A stretch of 64,000 nucleotides of DNA from Apodemus sylvaticus (GCF_947179515.1 NC_067473.1:76721436-76785435); one strand, 5' to 3'. Positions 49,481 to 60,891 are shown, numbered from the stretch's first letter. Notes: a model not told the origin generated them from the sequence alone. Made by a program: numbers and translations.

Positions 49481-50711
49481 AAAGCCTGCTGTCCCCACAC
49501 CTGCAGCCCAGGCCTTGCCTTGGCCACAGGTTCTCAACCTTCTTGGCTTCTCTGCTCTCTGCATAAGTCCAGTTCTGAAGCTGGGCCCAAAAAGATATGG
49601 TTTTTTGTTGAGAGTTAGAACATGGAGAAATTCCCTCCCTTCATTGAGGGTAGGGCTATGGGTGGAAACTCACTTATTTTCACCCAAACCATGGGAAAGC
49701 AGGTGATACCAACCACTGTGCCTCTGTCATGGCAATTTAGCTTTAGGAAAATCAGCAAGGACCTCGAGTCTATAAGTCGCATTGGGCACGGTGAGCACCA
49801 GCGTGACTAGCTGACTGCCAGGGCTCTGTTTCTGTGGTTCATGGACCACCTTTCCTCATGCCCAGGAACACTTAGCCAGGTGAGCTTAGCTCATTCTGTT
49901 CTCATCCCCTAGAGCCAGTGTATTGGAGAGCATTTGCTTTCATACATGGTAAATTTTAAATCGATTCTCTGGCAAATATCTAACCTTTTCTGTGGAGAGG
50001 AGCATGTTTACAAGGTTTGCCAATTTCCATGGTGTAAATGTTAGCACTGTGATTGATTTCAAGCTGTTAGTGGGGCATTGTGGAATGCAAAGATGGAATG
50101 GATGATGCGGATGTTAACGTCCGCAGTATGCCATAGTTCCTTGAATGTGACCTTAAGAGTACTTAATAGTAAAATCCAATGAAATGATTGGAGTGGTTTG
50201 AGTTCTAGATAATCAATACTTTTTAAAAACAGTGTAATCATGAGCATGTATAACAACAACGTCTGTGACATCCATCAAAATTAGCAATCGGACTTCACAG
50301 GCTAACAGAACTCAGGCCTCACACACCTCTCAGTTTAAGAGCATAGCACGCAATTTCTCCATTATAGCCTAATTACAATGGGCTATAATGGACATGGGTC
50401 TGCGGCAGGATTCTGCAAGGTGGGCTAGGGACCCTGCTACCCTCTGTCTCGAATCTTCATCGCCCTCTAGGGATCTCAGACTCACTCACTTCCAACCAAG
50501 GACTTGATTTTAATTTACCAAGCTTGGCCACATTCCAAGGGCTGAGATTCTGTCACAAGGCCAACTCTAACTGCAAGGGAAGGTATGGAAACTTTTAGCT
50601 GTGGACCCAAGAAAGGCAATGAGGTCCATGGGCATCTCGTCCTTTCTACTACAGCACATCTAAGATTGACTTCTTCACTGGCTGATGTTGTGAAGTATAT
50701 AGTTAGCCTTT

Positions 50712-50794
50712 CTTATTAAATATGCCAGGGTTGTGGGGTATAATATAGTCGTCTTGTTTTTCCTTATTAAATATGCCAGGGTTGTGGGGTATAA
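50712..50794 (+). repeat. Perfect 32-bp direct duplication
   Basis: The 32 bases at 50712-50743 (starting CTTATTAAATATGCCAGGG) recur exactly at 50763-50794, 51 bases later. Confidence 0.95.
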
Positions 50795-52319
50795 ATGGTG
50801 AGATTAATTATTATAAAGCCAACAACTAATAAGTATAACTGTAGCCATAGTAAGAGCCAATTGAGGTGGTATTTGCCATTATTCAGATATGGAAACAGTG
50901 CCTGTTGGGACAGGGTGCTCTACACCACCTGCCTTTTCTAAGTTCAATGATTCCTCCTTGATCATCCTTCCGTCCACACATGATAAACCTTTATTCCAGC
51001 TCTCCACTGGCTTGCAGGCATATGGAGATTTCAGGGCTATTTATTGTCTACTGAGGAAGGCAGAGTGAGAGAGGCCGGGGCCGTGCACATACTCTAGTCT
51101 GGGAGAGAAGAGCTGTGCACTCCAAGGCTTCCAGAGGAGTTTGATGTGGCTCTGGAGGGATGGGGACCTCCAAGTTTCTAGATATGGAAGAGGCAGGCAG
51201 GCGTTCCAGGAGGACAGCCCGGCAGACGCTTGTTCCAAGAATGGCAAGACGCTCATTGAGAAAAGAGTCCTAGGCTGGAACATAAGGGTCTGTGTCAAAT
51301 TGTAATGGACTTTTCCTGGAATTCAGAAGAATTTGTAATGTCTCAAAGGCTCTTGCTTCTCAGCGTACGGGACATGCAGCCTGCCAGGAGGTAGAGAAAC
51401 ACAAATGAAACTTTCTCCATTTTCCTTTGATGGGAAGCAACTAGAAACATTTGAGAAGGCGCTTCCCATTTCAGTGGACCAATGGCTTGTCCCTGTGGTC
51501 AGTGTCATGTGACATTCAGATCAGCCTAGATCAAGTCACAGGGCGTCTGCCTGCAGCTTGGGGGCTAAGGGTAGAAGAGGGAGGTTCTGTAAGGGAAATG
51601 CAGACACAGGGCTGGAGATGGGGAAATGGTTGCCGGGTGACCGGGCCAGCCATTGACCGCCATGGAAGGACGGAGCAGATGGCGGCCGGTCGGTCTAGGA
51701 GCCATTTACACATGAGAAAGAACAGGGTGCGGAAGACCATCAGCCATTTCACTTTGGTTTTTAGGGGTTTTGTTGGTTTTTGTTTTAACCAACATAAAGA
51801 GGACCACTTTTACTAGATAGGGCCAGGTGGGAAGTTAGGGGTGGCGACCCTCACACACAGTCTGACATGTGAGCGAAATGACATGTGACCCTCCTGCTTC
51901 CTCTCTGGCTCGCAGCCCTGGGTTTTGGGGTGTGTCGGGACTGAGCCAGTGGTTTCACTGTGGTTGCTATGCCGGTGCCAAGTCCTGAACCCACAGATCT
52001 GAGTCAGGAAGGCCCTGCCTCCGAGCAGATAAGCCAAGCGGGCCACACAAATACCCGATAGCTCACATCCTGCCTGACAAATGGCCGGGAACCACAAAGG
52101 TTGGAGCAACCCCTGCTGTGGTGTTCTTGGGAAGAGGCCCATGGCAGAACTGTCACCGTAAGCAGACCCTGAGCCTGTGGGACAGGCATGATTTACACAG
52201 GCCCCTTATGGTGGATGTCATAGGAAAAGCCAGACCTGGAAGTCACAACCGTGATGTTAAAATGCCAGCCCAACATTCAGCCCCTGTGGGTCTGGGGCAG
52301 ATGGGTTTAACCTTCAGAC

Positions 52320-52430
52320 CTTCGTTCTCTTGCTGTGGGTAATAATGTCCACCCTTCAGGAGAGCGAAGATAGTCTGAGCAACGCTCTGGCATGGGGTGG
52401 GTCATGAAGCCGGTGCTCGACAAAGCCAGT
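52320..52430 (+). mobile_element. MIR SINE 3' fragment
   Basis: GGTAATAATGTCCACCCTTC and GAGCAACGCTCTGGCATGG match the MIR 3' half. Confidence 0.45.
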
Positions 52431-52484
52431 CAGCTCCATAGGAAGAGGCTGAACCCCAAGCTGTTTAATATGGAGATGCTGCAT

Positions 52485-52620
52485 AGGCTCAGGTACCTCC
52501 ACACAGCATCTCATTTAATCCCCTGTGACCATCTCAGGCGAGCCTTCATGCTCTTCTCGCCTTACCTATGAGGAGAAACAGAAGCAAGGTTTGGGGTTTG
52601 TAGGTGGCGAGTGGGGATCT
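52485..52620 (-). mobile_element. MIR SINE, antisense
   Basis: CATCTCATTTAATCCCCTGTG then TACCTATGAGGAGAAACAGA are reverse MIR landmarks. Confidence 0.5.
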
Positions 52621-53339
52621 GGGGGTGTACCTATGCAGCTGGGGCCTGAGAAAGCCGAGAGAAGATGGCTTCTTCACAGTGGCAAAGCAGCCGGTGATGT
52701 CCAGGAAAAGCAGCGGACATCCGTGAGCATCACTCCCTCCGGCCATCAACAACCACCCCTCAAGTCTAGTCATGGATGGCTGCAAAGGGCAAGCTGTCCC
52801 AGGCGGAGAAGTGCATAGTGGAATATAAACTGTGAACAGCATCCATTAGAGACTTACAGCTACTGTCCAGGTTTAGAGCCCTCATCTTTCAGGATAAAAG
52901 TGCTACCGTGCGTGCCTCTAAAGCACCAAGCAAACAGAAAGGCTCCATCAGAAAGGCTCTCTTAGGAATGGTGTTGTAAAAATGTGCAATGGGAAAGCTT
53001 CCAAGTGCTAAATCCCCCTGTACCTTCCCTTTGCTATCCTCTCTGAGCAGAAGCAGCCCTGAGTACTCACTGCAGAGTACTGAGGACTAAATCGGGAGAA
53101 TGCTGGCAAATTCTCCTCAGACAGGGTACTGACTTTGGTGTGAGAAACTGCCTGTAAGCTGGGTACAGAGCCTTTAAGGAAGATCAGGTTTGACCATGCC
53201 CTGGTGTCAAGTAACCTCCTCCTCCCTTCCCCTGGAGGCAAAGCCAAGGGGACAGCAAATCTATACCATCAAGGACCCGCCTGGCAGTTTCTTGCCGTGG
53301 TAGCAATAAATCGCTACATTGGCTGAACTAAAAATTGTA

Positions 53340-53595
53340 ATAACAATAACAATTAACATTTATGTAGCATGTATAGTGGCTCCCGAAAAATATTCTTTTA
53401 AGGTCACAACGTACTTTTATCACTACATTGTCACAGTCTACAGCAGTACCAGCTAACATTTATTGAATACTTGCTATGGTTAGTTTAGCCACATTATCTC
53501 TTTAATCTTCAAAATGTTAGAGCCATGCTTTTAGGCTGGCCTTTCATTATTCCCATTGCTCAGATGCTGAAGCAGGTTTACACAGTTAGAGGCTT
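53340..53595 (-). mobile_element. MIR SINE, antisense
   Basis: AGCTAACATTTATTGAATAC, TCTCTTTAATCTTCAAAATG and GATGCTGAAGCAGG follow the reverse MIR order. A second partial ACAATTAACATTTATGTAGC copy precedes it. Confidence 0.65.
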
Positions 53596-53627
53596 ACACA
53601 TTTAGAGTTTACAGGGTTTCAAATTCT

Positions 53628-53676
53628 CCTCCTCCTCCTCTTCCTCCTTTTCTTTGTCTTCTTCTTCTTCTTTTAG
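53628..53676 (+). repeat. (TCC)n/(TTC)n tract
   Basis: Pyrimidine-rich triplet run, the reverse tail of the B1 at 53677. Confidence 0.9.
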
Positions 53677-53815
53677 AGATAAAGTTTCTTTGTGTAGCCT
53701 TGGCTGTCCTGGAACTCACTCTGTAGACCAGGCTGGCCTCGAACTCAGAGATCTGCCTGCCTCTGCCTCCGAAGTTCTGGAACTAAAGGTGTGCACCACT
53801 GCTGCCTGCCTAGCT
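53677..53815 (-). mobile_element. B1 SINE, antisense
   Basis: GTAGCCTTGGCTGTCCTGG, CCAGGCTGGCCTCGAACTC and TCTGCCTGCCTCTGCCTCC are close to the B1 consensus in reverse. The polypyrimidine run before it (53628-53676) is its expanded reverse A-tail region. Confidence 0.9.
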
Positions 53816-53909
53816 CTTCCATTTTTCTCAAGCTGCTGACAGGTCACCTTAAAAGCGACCCGCTTGGTTGCATCACATGAGTGTTTTCCCTTTGCATCCC
53901 TGTGCCCAG

Positions 53910-53957
53910 CCCGCCTGCATGGGTGCCCGCCTGCATGGGTGCCCGCCTGCATGGGTG
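53910..53957 (+). repeat. Three perfect copies of a 16-base unit
   Basis: CCCGCCTGCATGGGTG repeated three times without error; the unit contains two CpG-flanking GC-rich halves. Confidence 0.97.
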
Positions 53958-54484
53958 TCATGTGGATGTCAAAGGCAGGCCCAGCATCCTCAGAGTCTCT
54001 GCTCCGCTCCATGCTTGGGGTTTGGAAGCTTTCCCAGCACTGCTTGCTACAGGATCCTGAAGACCTTGGGGTCCATTTTAGGGACTCATTTGAACTTAAG
54101 CTACTCTAAGAAGATCCACTTTCCTTGAGCAGGGCAAGGGAGAGAGGTGGGTGTTTGTGACTAGTGTCCGTAGAGAGGAAGGCTAGCCAGGTGAGGACTA
54201 GTGTGACATCAAGCATCATGAGATGCCCAAGACATTTCTGTGATTGTTCAGTGACAGCAAGACTGGAGTGTGCACAGTGTTGCTGTGCACAAGACCTGAG
54301 CGGAGCCTAGGCAGGGCGCTCTCCTGACTCTTTCTGTGCGCACGTGTTGTATATGCCTGTCACTAGTCTTGGATAACTGCAATTTATCACTCAAATCTAG
54401 ATTTCTTTCCCCTTTCTAGTGCCTCATATCAAACTTGGGGTCTTGTAAACACTATCTCTCCAGTACTACATTAGAAACAAAACA

Positions 54485-54759
54485 GTCTGGGGAGACTAGG
54501 TAAGGTATAAATGTTAGGACTGGTGTTTGCATCCTCAGTACCTAGGTAAATGCTGGTCTACCTGTATTCTGAGCACATGAAAGGCAGAGGCAGGGGATCT
54601 GCAGGGGCAAGCTGGTTCAGTAGGTATACTAGCCTAGTGAGGGCGCCGCTTCAATATATAAAGTGGAGACAAACTGAGAAGGACACCTGATTATATTGGG
54701 CCTCCACACAAATGAATATACCTGTGCACACATGTGAGCCTTAGACAAGAATACACACA

Positions 54760-54800
<41 letters not shown>
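54485..54800 (+). mobile_element. B3-like SINE with CA microsatellite tail
   Basis: Worn B3 body (CATCCTCAGTACCTAGGTAAATGC, AAAGGCAGAGGCAGGGG, GGGCCTCCACACAAATG) running into a CA array at 54752-54800. Confidence 0.6.
54752..54800 (+). repeat. (CA)n microsatellite
   Basis: CA array ending the SINE at 54485. Confidence 0.97.
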
Positions 54801-54803
<3 letters not shown>

Positions 54804-55759
54804 AATGACAACCCACAAATAAAAACCCATCATTTTAATTGACAGATAGAAATTGTATACTTATTATATACAAGCTATTTTAAAATTTGTATATTTTCTG
54901 AAATGGCTAAACTGAGATAATTAACAGACACATTACTTCACATACTTATAAATGCTGTTCATGATTTAAAATCTTAATGTCTACTCTCAGCAGATTTCAA
55001 GAATAATAGATTGTTATTAACCATAGTTACTGTGGAGATCAATAACTCTCAGGACCTTGTTCCTTCTGTCTGAAATTATGAATCCTTTGCCTAAGACCTC
55101 CCAGGTTCTTCCTCCAGGGACCCTTCCCTCAAGTTCAGGCCGCTGTACTCTGTTCCTGTGAGGCCAACTTTTTAGATTCCACACGAGTGACATCTTGTGG
55201 CACTTGTCTTCTGTCCCTGGCTTGACTTCTTTCTTTCTCACAGGTCTGTCACAGTCTTCTATGCTGTAGCAAATGACAGGCTTTCCTCTTTGGCAGAGGG
55301 TAACAAGCATTGACCTTTTTCCATCCACACAGTTCAGGGCAAAAGAGCAACCCAAAGATGAGGTAGCTCAGAGGGGTAAACTGAGGCACACTCTGCATTG
55401 TTCATATCTTGCTCACTGCTGTGAGAAGAGCAACTTGTAGGAGATGAGTGTTTGATTTGAGACTTGGTCATCCCCTGGTGTGCCCAGATGGCTGTTTCTC
55501 AAGGTGTGTGTGGGTAGCCATGGGCAGAAACTCAGGGAACAGCAGACACAAGGTGTTGACCACTTTAATAGAATCTTTTCAGAGTCTATTTTACTCTTAT
55601 TTTTCCTGCTTCTTCTAAAGTGTTCAGATTTGCCTCTAGAAATCTGGGAAGCTTTTGTGAGGTTTCTCCTGCAATAAAAAGGAGAAGTGATTAAGTGGTG
55701 ATTTGCCACACCCTGCCACGTCTTGCATCTTTCTAAGATGCCTCTGTATGATTGTACAC

Positions 55760-55816
55760 ACAAAACACACACACACACACACATGAGAGAGAGAGACAGA
55801 GAGACAGAGAGAGAGA
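55760..55816 (+). repeat. (CA)n(GA)n microsatellite
   Basis: CA followed by GA/GACA units. Confidence 0.95.
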
Positions 55817-55984
55817 CTAGTTATATTAGAAGTACCCACTTTTCTTCGAATGCTATTAGGACTTTCTAAGAAACAGAAGTTTCTATTTTTATATATGTTT
55901 AAGCCTCATTTATAAGTTTGAAAAAATAACACACAATATTATTGTAAAAGGTTCAAATAGCTGTACCTCATGAAATAGCCTCAG

Positions 55985-56085
55985 CTACTTGGGAGCCTGA
56001 GACAGTAGGATCCCAAGTTTAAAGGACAGCCTGGGCTACATGGCCAACTTAGGGAGACCCTGACTTAAAATGATAATCAAATTTG
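55985..56085 (+). mobile_element. Old B1-type SINE fragment
   Basis: CTACTTGGGAGCCTGAGACAG and GGACAGCCTGGGCTACATGG. Confidence 0.55.
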
Positions 56086-56661
56086 AAAGAAAAAAAAAGG
56101 GAGAGCTAGAAATGTAGCTCACTCATTCTAATCAATACCCAGTAGAGAAAAAATGTAATAAAATATTTGAATAATATGGAATCAAAATATGGAAAATTTA
56201 AAAAAAAAGTAATTTCCCTGATAAAATCCATCCTTCAGAAGTCTCTTACTTTCCCCCAGCCAGCTGTCTCCCAGAGATATAGGCGTTTGATATTTATCCT
56301 TGTAGTCCTGTGGTCTTTATTCTAATATATGTAAGCTATTTAAAGATATTTAGCACTTTTTAAAGTGCTTGATTTTATCCAAGCTTATATTCTATTAAGA
56401 GAATCTTGGTTTTCCTGAACCTTCTGACAACTTTACCCCATGTCTCCTTTGCCTCAGGGTTTGAACAAGAGTTTTTGCTAAGGGGGAAGCAGCCTGCCCA
56501 TTGTAGTCTGACCTGCATCCTATCAAAATCACTGCTGAGCTCCTGGACCAAACCCCCTTCTCGGGGCTTGAGGGCAGGTCTCTAGAGACATGGTTCAAAT
56601 CCCACCTCTGGCTGGAGGATCTAGTTAAATTGGTAAGAGTGAGTCAATCTTAGAACCACAT

Positions 56662-56757
56662 CATGCCAGATGTGGTGGCACAGCCCTGTAACCTCAGCAC
56701 TTGGGAGGATCAGATGGAAGTTCAAAGCCAGCCTGGTTGTGTAAGACACCAAAATAA
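56662..56757 (+). mobile_element. B1-type SINE fragment
   Basis: GCCAGATGTGGTGGCACAGC, CCTCAGCACTTGGGAGG and AAAGCCAGCCTGG, then truncated. Confidence 0.7.
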
Positions 56758-57074
56758 ACAACCCACATCACTGCACTCCACTGACCCCCTTATTGCCTCA
56801 GTGTCCTTTTCTGTGGATGGAGATAGCCACAGCATCATTAGTGGGGACAACTATAAAGAATTCAACACCCAGCACACTCAGACCAAGTGTTCTACAAACA
56901 TCAGCTGGTTTACACGGCACCCCACACATATGGAACTTAGTCACATGTCAACATACAGATTTTTGACTGACATTAGGACCAGTCAAAATCAATGCAAGCT
57001 GAGAAGACAGCACAACCTTAAAACCTTTGCCAACCAGACCAAACCAAAACAACCTGTCACCAGGGTCTAGCCAT

Positions 57075-57303
57075 CAGTTGTCATCCTGTGGGTCATGACC
57101 CCATTGGGGTCAAATTGACTCTTTCACAGGAGGGGTTGGTTACATATCAGATATCCTGCATATCAGATATTTACATTCTGATTTATAACAGAAGCAAAAT
57201 CACAGTTATGAAGTAGTAATGAAATAATTTTGTGGCCGGGGGGTCACCACTACCTGAGGAACTGTATTAAAGGGTCCCGGCATTAGGAAGGCTGGGAACC
57301 ACC
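57075..57303. mobile_element. hAT/Charlie-like non-autonomous DNA transposon (URR1-like)
   Basis: The left end resembles a worn CAGTGGTTCTCAACC terminal repeat followed by TGTGGGTCATGACCCC. The right end, GAAGGCTGGGAACCAC, is its inverted counterpart. The interior contains AGTTATGAAGTAGTAATGAAA, known to me from rodent MER1-type elements. There is no transposase. A target duplication is not evident. Confidence 0.65.
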
Positions 57304-57764
57304 CCTCAGATCCCAGACGGAGAAGTCAACCCAGTGCTCAGTCTCAGCTCCCCATCCCTTTGCTCCTGATACCCTAGTGTCTCTCTCACATCTTCCTCTT
57401 TCCTTCTATCCTCTCTGTCCCCCAAAGCAAAGGCACACAACAGCACCCCATGTCACCAATACACATCATTTCTGATATTGCAAGCCCCTGTCTTTTTCCT
57501 GCGTTGTCACTTCAGGATCTAAATTGCTACTAGGTACAGAGACTTACTGCTCAAGTTTTGAGAGCCTTGCTGATTGCAATGCATGCAAAACCCCCTCTTT
57601 AAACCAATCTGCTCTCTGTTCAATAAACAGGGTTTCCTGAATCCCCGCTCTGAGAGCAGAAGGGTGAGTGTGAGGTTCTGGAACAAGAGGAAGACTGCAT
57701 CAGAAGAGCTTCGGAGTCCCTTCCAGCCCCGCAGAGCCCAATGGACAGTTACAATCTAACACTT

Positions 57765-57906
57765 AGAGCTGCTTAGTGCTTACTGCATGGTAAACATCTC
57801 CAGTGGTCTGTGCTTTAGGTCTGTTCCTTCCTGTATTCTCATAGTAGTGTTGTGAAGGAAGTGCCTTCCCATTTTACAGATGAGGATGCTTACTGAGTCT
57901 TGGAGA

Positions 57907-57971
<65 letters not shown>

Positions 57972-58055
57972 AGGTCCAAAGGTTCAAGGTTACTAAGACG
58001 GAATAAGCAGGACTCAAACGCAGAATCTGTTACAAGCTGCCTGTCCTGGACTTTC
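57765..58055 (-). mobile_element. MIR SINE, antisense, with an internal TA array
   Basis: CATTTTACAGATGAGGATGC at 57871 and a continuation after the TA run (GGTTCAAGGTTACTAAGACG, GGACTCAAACGCAGAATCTG) form one reverse MIR, split by the (TA)n at 57909-57968. Confidence 0.6.
57909..57968 (+). repeat. (TA)30 microsatellite
   Basis: Sixty uninterrupted bases of AT/TA, self-complementary, inserted in a MIR. Confidence 0.97.
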
Positions 58056-58346
58056 CGTATCTGCTCTTGGCTCCAACCGTCACCCCCATGTGCTCATAGG
58101 CAACCTAAAACACCAGGGATTCCTCCCCAAGGTGGCACACTGGAATCACTGTAGGACAGACACCTGCATCCTGACTCCAGATTGGCATCTCTACAGACAG
58201 ACATTTTGCAAGGTGCTTCTTAGTAACCCTGTGAGACACCTTTGTTAGACCATGATGAGGGGACCAGCCCTGCTGGAGTCAGGGGCTTCCTATCCAGCCG
58301 GTATCACCTGGCTCCTGGAATTGCTCTTAATCCCTTTGTTTTTCAG

Positions 58347-58640
58347 GAAACCTAAGTATTTTGACAGCACAGAAGAGTGGTACATCTGGAGGTCTGGGGT
58401 CCAGCAGAGCAGAGGAGCCATCCTAAACAAATGGATTGACTGCTTCCGGCACCGGCATTAACTTCTGCTCCTGGACTGACATCCGGAGTTTAACTCCTGA
58501 CAGCTGGGACACAGGCAAAAGGAAACCTTTTTAATTTATAGTGAGCAGAGACAAGTTCCTCCCCTCCTCCACATCCCCACCTTCCTGGCTCATTTAAAGG
58601 GCTGGAGTCACTTGAAACAATAAATTCTTGTATAGTTCCC
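58347..58640 (+). CDS. Probable 3'-terminal coding exon plus 3' UTR of an unrecognised host gene
   Basis: A long pyrimidine-rich tract ending TTTTTCAG at 58339-58346 is a strong splice acceptor. The exon begins at 58347 with one base completing a split codon. It then encodes 37 residues ending in TAA at 58459-58461. The tail starts KPKYFDSTEEW, is rich in W, Y, R and K, and ends CFRHRH. A 3' UTR of about 180 bases follows, with a canonical AATAAA at 58619-58624 and TG-rich sequence just after it, as expected for a cleavage site near 58640. The AG acceptor, open frame, stop and polyadenylation signal line up over 300 bases, which random sequence rarely gives. I do not recognise the family and assign no function. 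Upstream exons were not found here, so the preceding intron is probably long. The alternatives are a non-coding terminal exon or a decayed exon. Confidence 0.45.
58619..58624 (+). promoter_or_regulatory. Polyadenylation signal AATAAA of the terminal exon
   Basis: Canonical hexamer about 158 bases after the TAA stop. The next 40 bases contain TG-rich stretches (CTGTGTG and TGGTATGTTC) typical of the downstream cleavage element. Isolated AATAAA hexamers occur by chance, so its weight comes from its position after the exon. Confidence 0.45.
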
Positions 58641-58789
58641 TGTGTGAAACTTCTCTGGTATGTTCCAAAGCCTTAGAAAACGTGTCTGTTCAAATACCAA
58701 AGATGAATGCGTTCTTTAAATTTTCTTCAGGTAGTAAAGCTACAAGACCATTAGAAAGGATTGATATAATTACTGAAGAACCTGTAAAT

Positions 58790-58841
58790 TAAAAAAAAAA
58801 AAAACCAAACAAACCAAAACCAAAACCAAAAAACCCAAACT
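58790..58841 (+). repeat. A-rich (AAAAC)n tract
   Basis: A14 followed by CCAAAC and CCAAAA units, about 150 bases past the terminal exon. Confidence 0.9.
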
Positions 58842-58844
58842 GGA

Positions 58845-59480
58845 TTGCAATAGATATACCAAGGCAGGAGAAAATACCTCTGCTTTTAACAAAAACCTAT
58901 GTTTTCTCAGCAAGAATGAGTTAATTGGTGGTAAATAAAGTTAATTTCAGTTTTATTAATAATATCTGAAATGAAATGTTATAACTCTCCCTTCCAGCCT
59001 TGTAGACAACTGGAATATTTATTTCTACTTCAGAAAAAACACGAGCGGCTATTACCTTGAAGCAACACACACATTTAATTAATGCAGGCAAGGAAAGTGA
59101 TTGTGGCTGCATTTAAATCAGGCACGTAGAATTTAAGAGATCTGACCTTAAAAATGAAGAAAATATTATTGTAATTACTCCATTTGCTAAAAACAAATGA
59201 TGTGACATTTGAATTTCAGACTTCTATCAAAAGCGAAGAGCGTCTTTAATCAGTTTGCACCTTTCCATTTTAATGGAGTTGGGCTTGAGCCACTGCATTC
59301 ACAATTACTGAGGCTGGTGACTCCATGCCTTTGAAATGACTTGAAAAGATTAGCATTCATGGATTATTTATTAGCTCCCTGTGAGTGTATTTCCCAGAGT
59401 GGAAGGAGCATACTATGCCAGTCTAGTTTCCAAGTTAAACTCTTTTAATTAACAGCACACTGCCTGTTGTTGCAAATGTG
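58845..59480. other. Repeat-poor AT-rich block downstream of the terminal exon
   Basis: About 640 bases with many homeodomain-type TTAATTAA and TTTAATT cores and no visible repeats. It looks like non-coding conserved sequence, not tested. Confidence 0.35.
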
Positions 59481-60220
59481 CCTCTGAAGTTGTGGGACTT
59501 TTGTCATGCTCTTTCCTCCACGTGGGTCTTCAGTGGCTGTCTTTGTTCCTCCCTAGCTCGGGCAGAGTCCTGATCCCAGCCCTGGCGGCTGCTTCTGCTG
59601 CCCTGGAAACACCATGGCTTGCAGGAATCAGGCTGCTGGGCCAGACAGCAGACCTCAGCCTGCAAGACCTCTCACTGATAGGGAGTGCTCCTCTAGGGCT
59701 CAGCGGAGAAGTCGGTGACATGGTGACACTTGCAGTTTAACCTAAACACACTTCCTGCCTAGATAACAAAAATGTCACACGTGTGTCCCTGACAGCGAGC
59801 TCAGAGCCGCAGGTCTGTGGCTGTGCTGCTGGCACGTGCTCTATCTGCCATCTGAAGCCTTCACCGCCTGCCAGGCTGTGGAGCTCTGCTGCTCTGGAGA
59901 GGGAAAGCAGTCCAAACAGACCTCCTGGCAGGAGGCAAGGGACTACAATGTTGCAGAGATTGAAAACCTCGGGTTAAACCAGACAAAGACTGTGCAGCGA
60001 GCTTTGCAGGCTAGCTAAAACTTCTGTGAAATCAGAACAACAGGAATAAATAAATGGAATGGTGGACCTGGAAGGAAGTAGGGCTGGGGCTGGATCCTGC
60101 CAAAGCAGAAGGGTGAGAGCAAGCCTGAGGTAGAGACACCCCAAGTCCGGGATTTGTCTCCTGAAATCCTGATTTCTGTGGTTGTTTGATTTACACACAC
60201 TTCCATGCAGAGATTATGAA
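59481..60220. other. Unique sequence, slightly GC-rich
   Basis: The frame at 59492-59740 is leucine-rich but without splice support. Confidence 0.35.
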
Positions 60221-60221
60221 C

Positions 60222-60253
<32 letters not shown>

Positions 60254-60259
60254 GTGTTA
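60221..60259 (+). repeat. (GT)n microsatellite
   Basis: GT array with one TT interruption. Confidence 0.97.
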
Positions 60260-60334
60260 ACCTAGGGCATAGAGGGCTTGTAAGACTCTGAAGAACCTTT
60301 AAAAAAAAAAACCAAAACAATGGTTTGAAGTTGA

Positions 60335-60445
60335 GTATGCACCATGTGGCTGTAATTCTAGCCCTCAGCAACTGAGGCAGAAGGATTGCTTAGGAGTTAG
60401 AGACCAGCCTGGGCTATGTAGTAAGACCCTGGATCTAACAGACAG
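60335..60445 (+). mobile_element. Old B1-type SINE
   Basis: CCATGTGGCTGTAATTCTAGCC, GAGGCAGAAGGATTGC and GACCAGCCTGGGCTATG, followed by a short GACA run. Confidence 0.65.
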
Positions 60446-60523
60446 ACAGACAAGCAAAAAATACTGGGCTGAAATTGATCTTTAACCTTCTGTTGACCTC
60501 TCCTCAGAGAAGCATATAAATAC

Positions 60524-60891
60524 TGTAAGACTCGAGGAGTCTTAACTTTACCGGAGACCCCGAGTGAACAATGTGGAGACAGGAAGCGATGCAGAAAGCA
60601 AGAGGAATTTTATTCACTCCAGCATGCTGGGTCAGCCTGCACATGGGGAGAAAAACGACCTTGCAGTGGGCCTTTTATACAGTTCTCAGGGCAGCCGTCA
60701 TTAGGCACAATGTGATTGGTAGAACAGTGTTACCTTTAAACTAATTGGTTGTCAGGGGATGAGGTAGGTGTCAAACATCTTTGGAATAACTCTGGACCTC
60801 CCTGTGGTCTGAGGAATGTAATTTAGCCTCTCCCTTCTGGAAGGGGCAAGTGTTCCATGACCTTTCTAAACTTCCTGAGCTGACCCTTTCA
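60524..60891 (-). mobile_element. Antisense solitary ERV-type LTR
   Basis: Read on the - strand, this starts TGAAAGGGTCAGC, has a TATA-like GTATAAAAGG (about 60676-60687), then a GAATAAAA polyadenylation signal (about 60608-60616). A T/C-rich R-U5 stretch follows, ending in CTTACA. TG...CA ends and this order of signals are those of a class II (ERVK-like) LTR. No internal retroviral genes flank it, so it is a solo LTR. Six-base flanks do not match, so the exact ends are uncertain. Confidence 0.6.

Larger units (their letters stand above)
47495..52319. other. Mostly unique sequence
   Basis: No mobile element seen apart from the duplication at 50712. A CpG cluster lies at 51628-51700 with AGATGGCGGCC at 51677. 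No gene supported. Confidence 0.4.
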
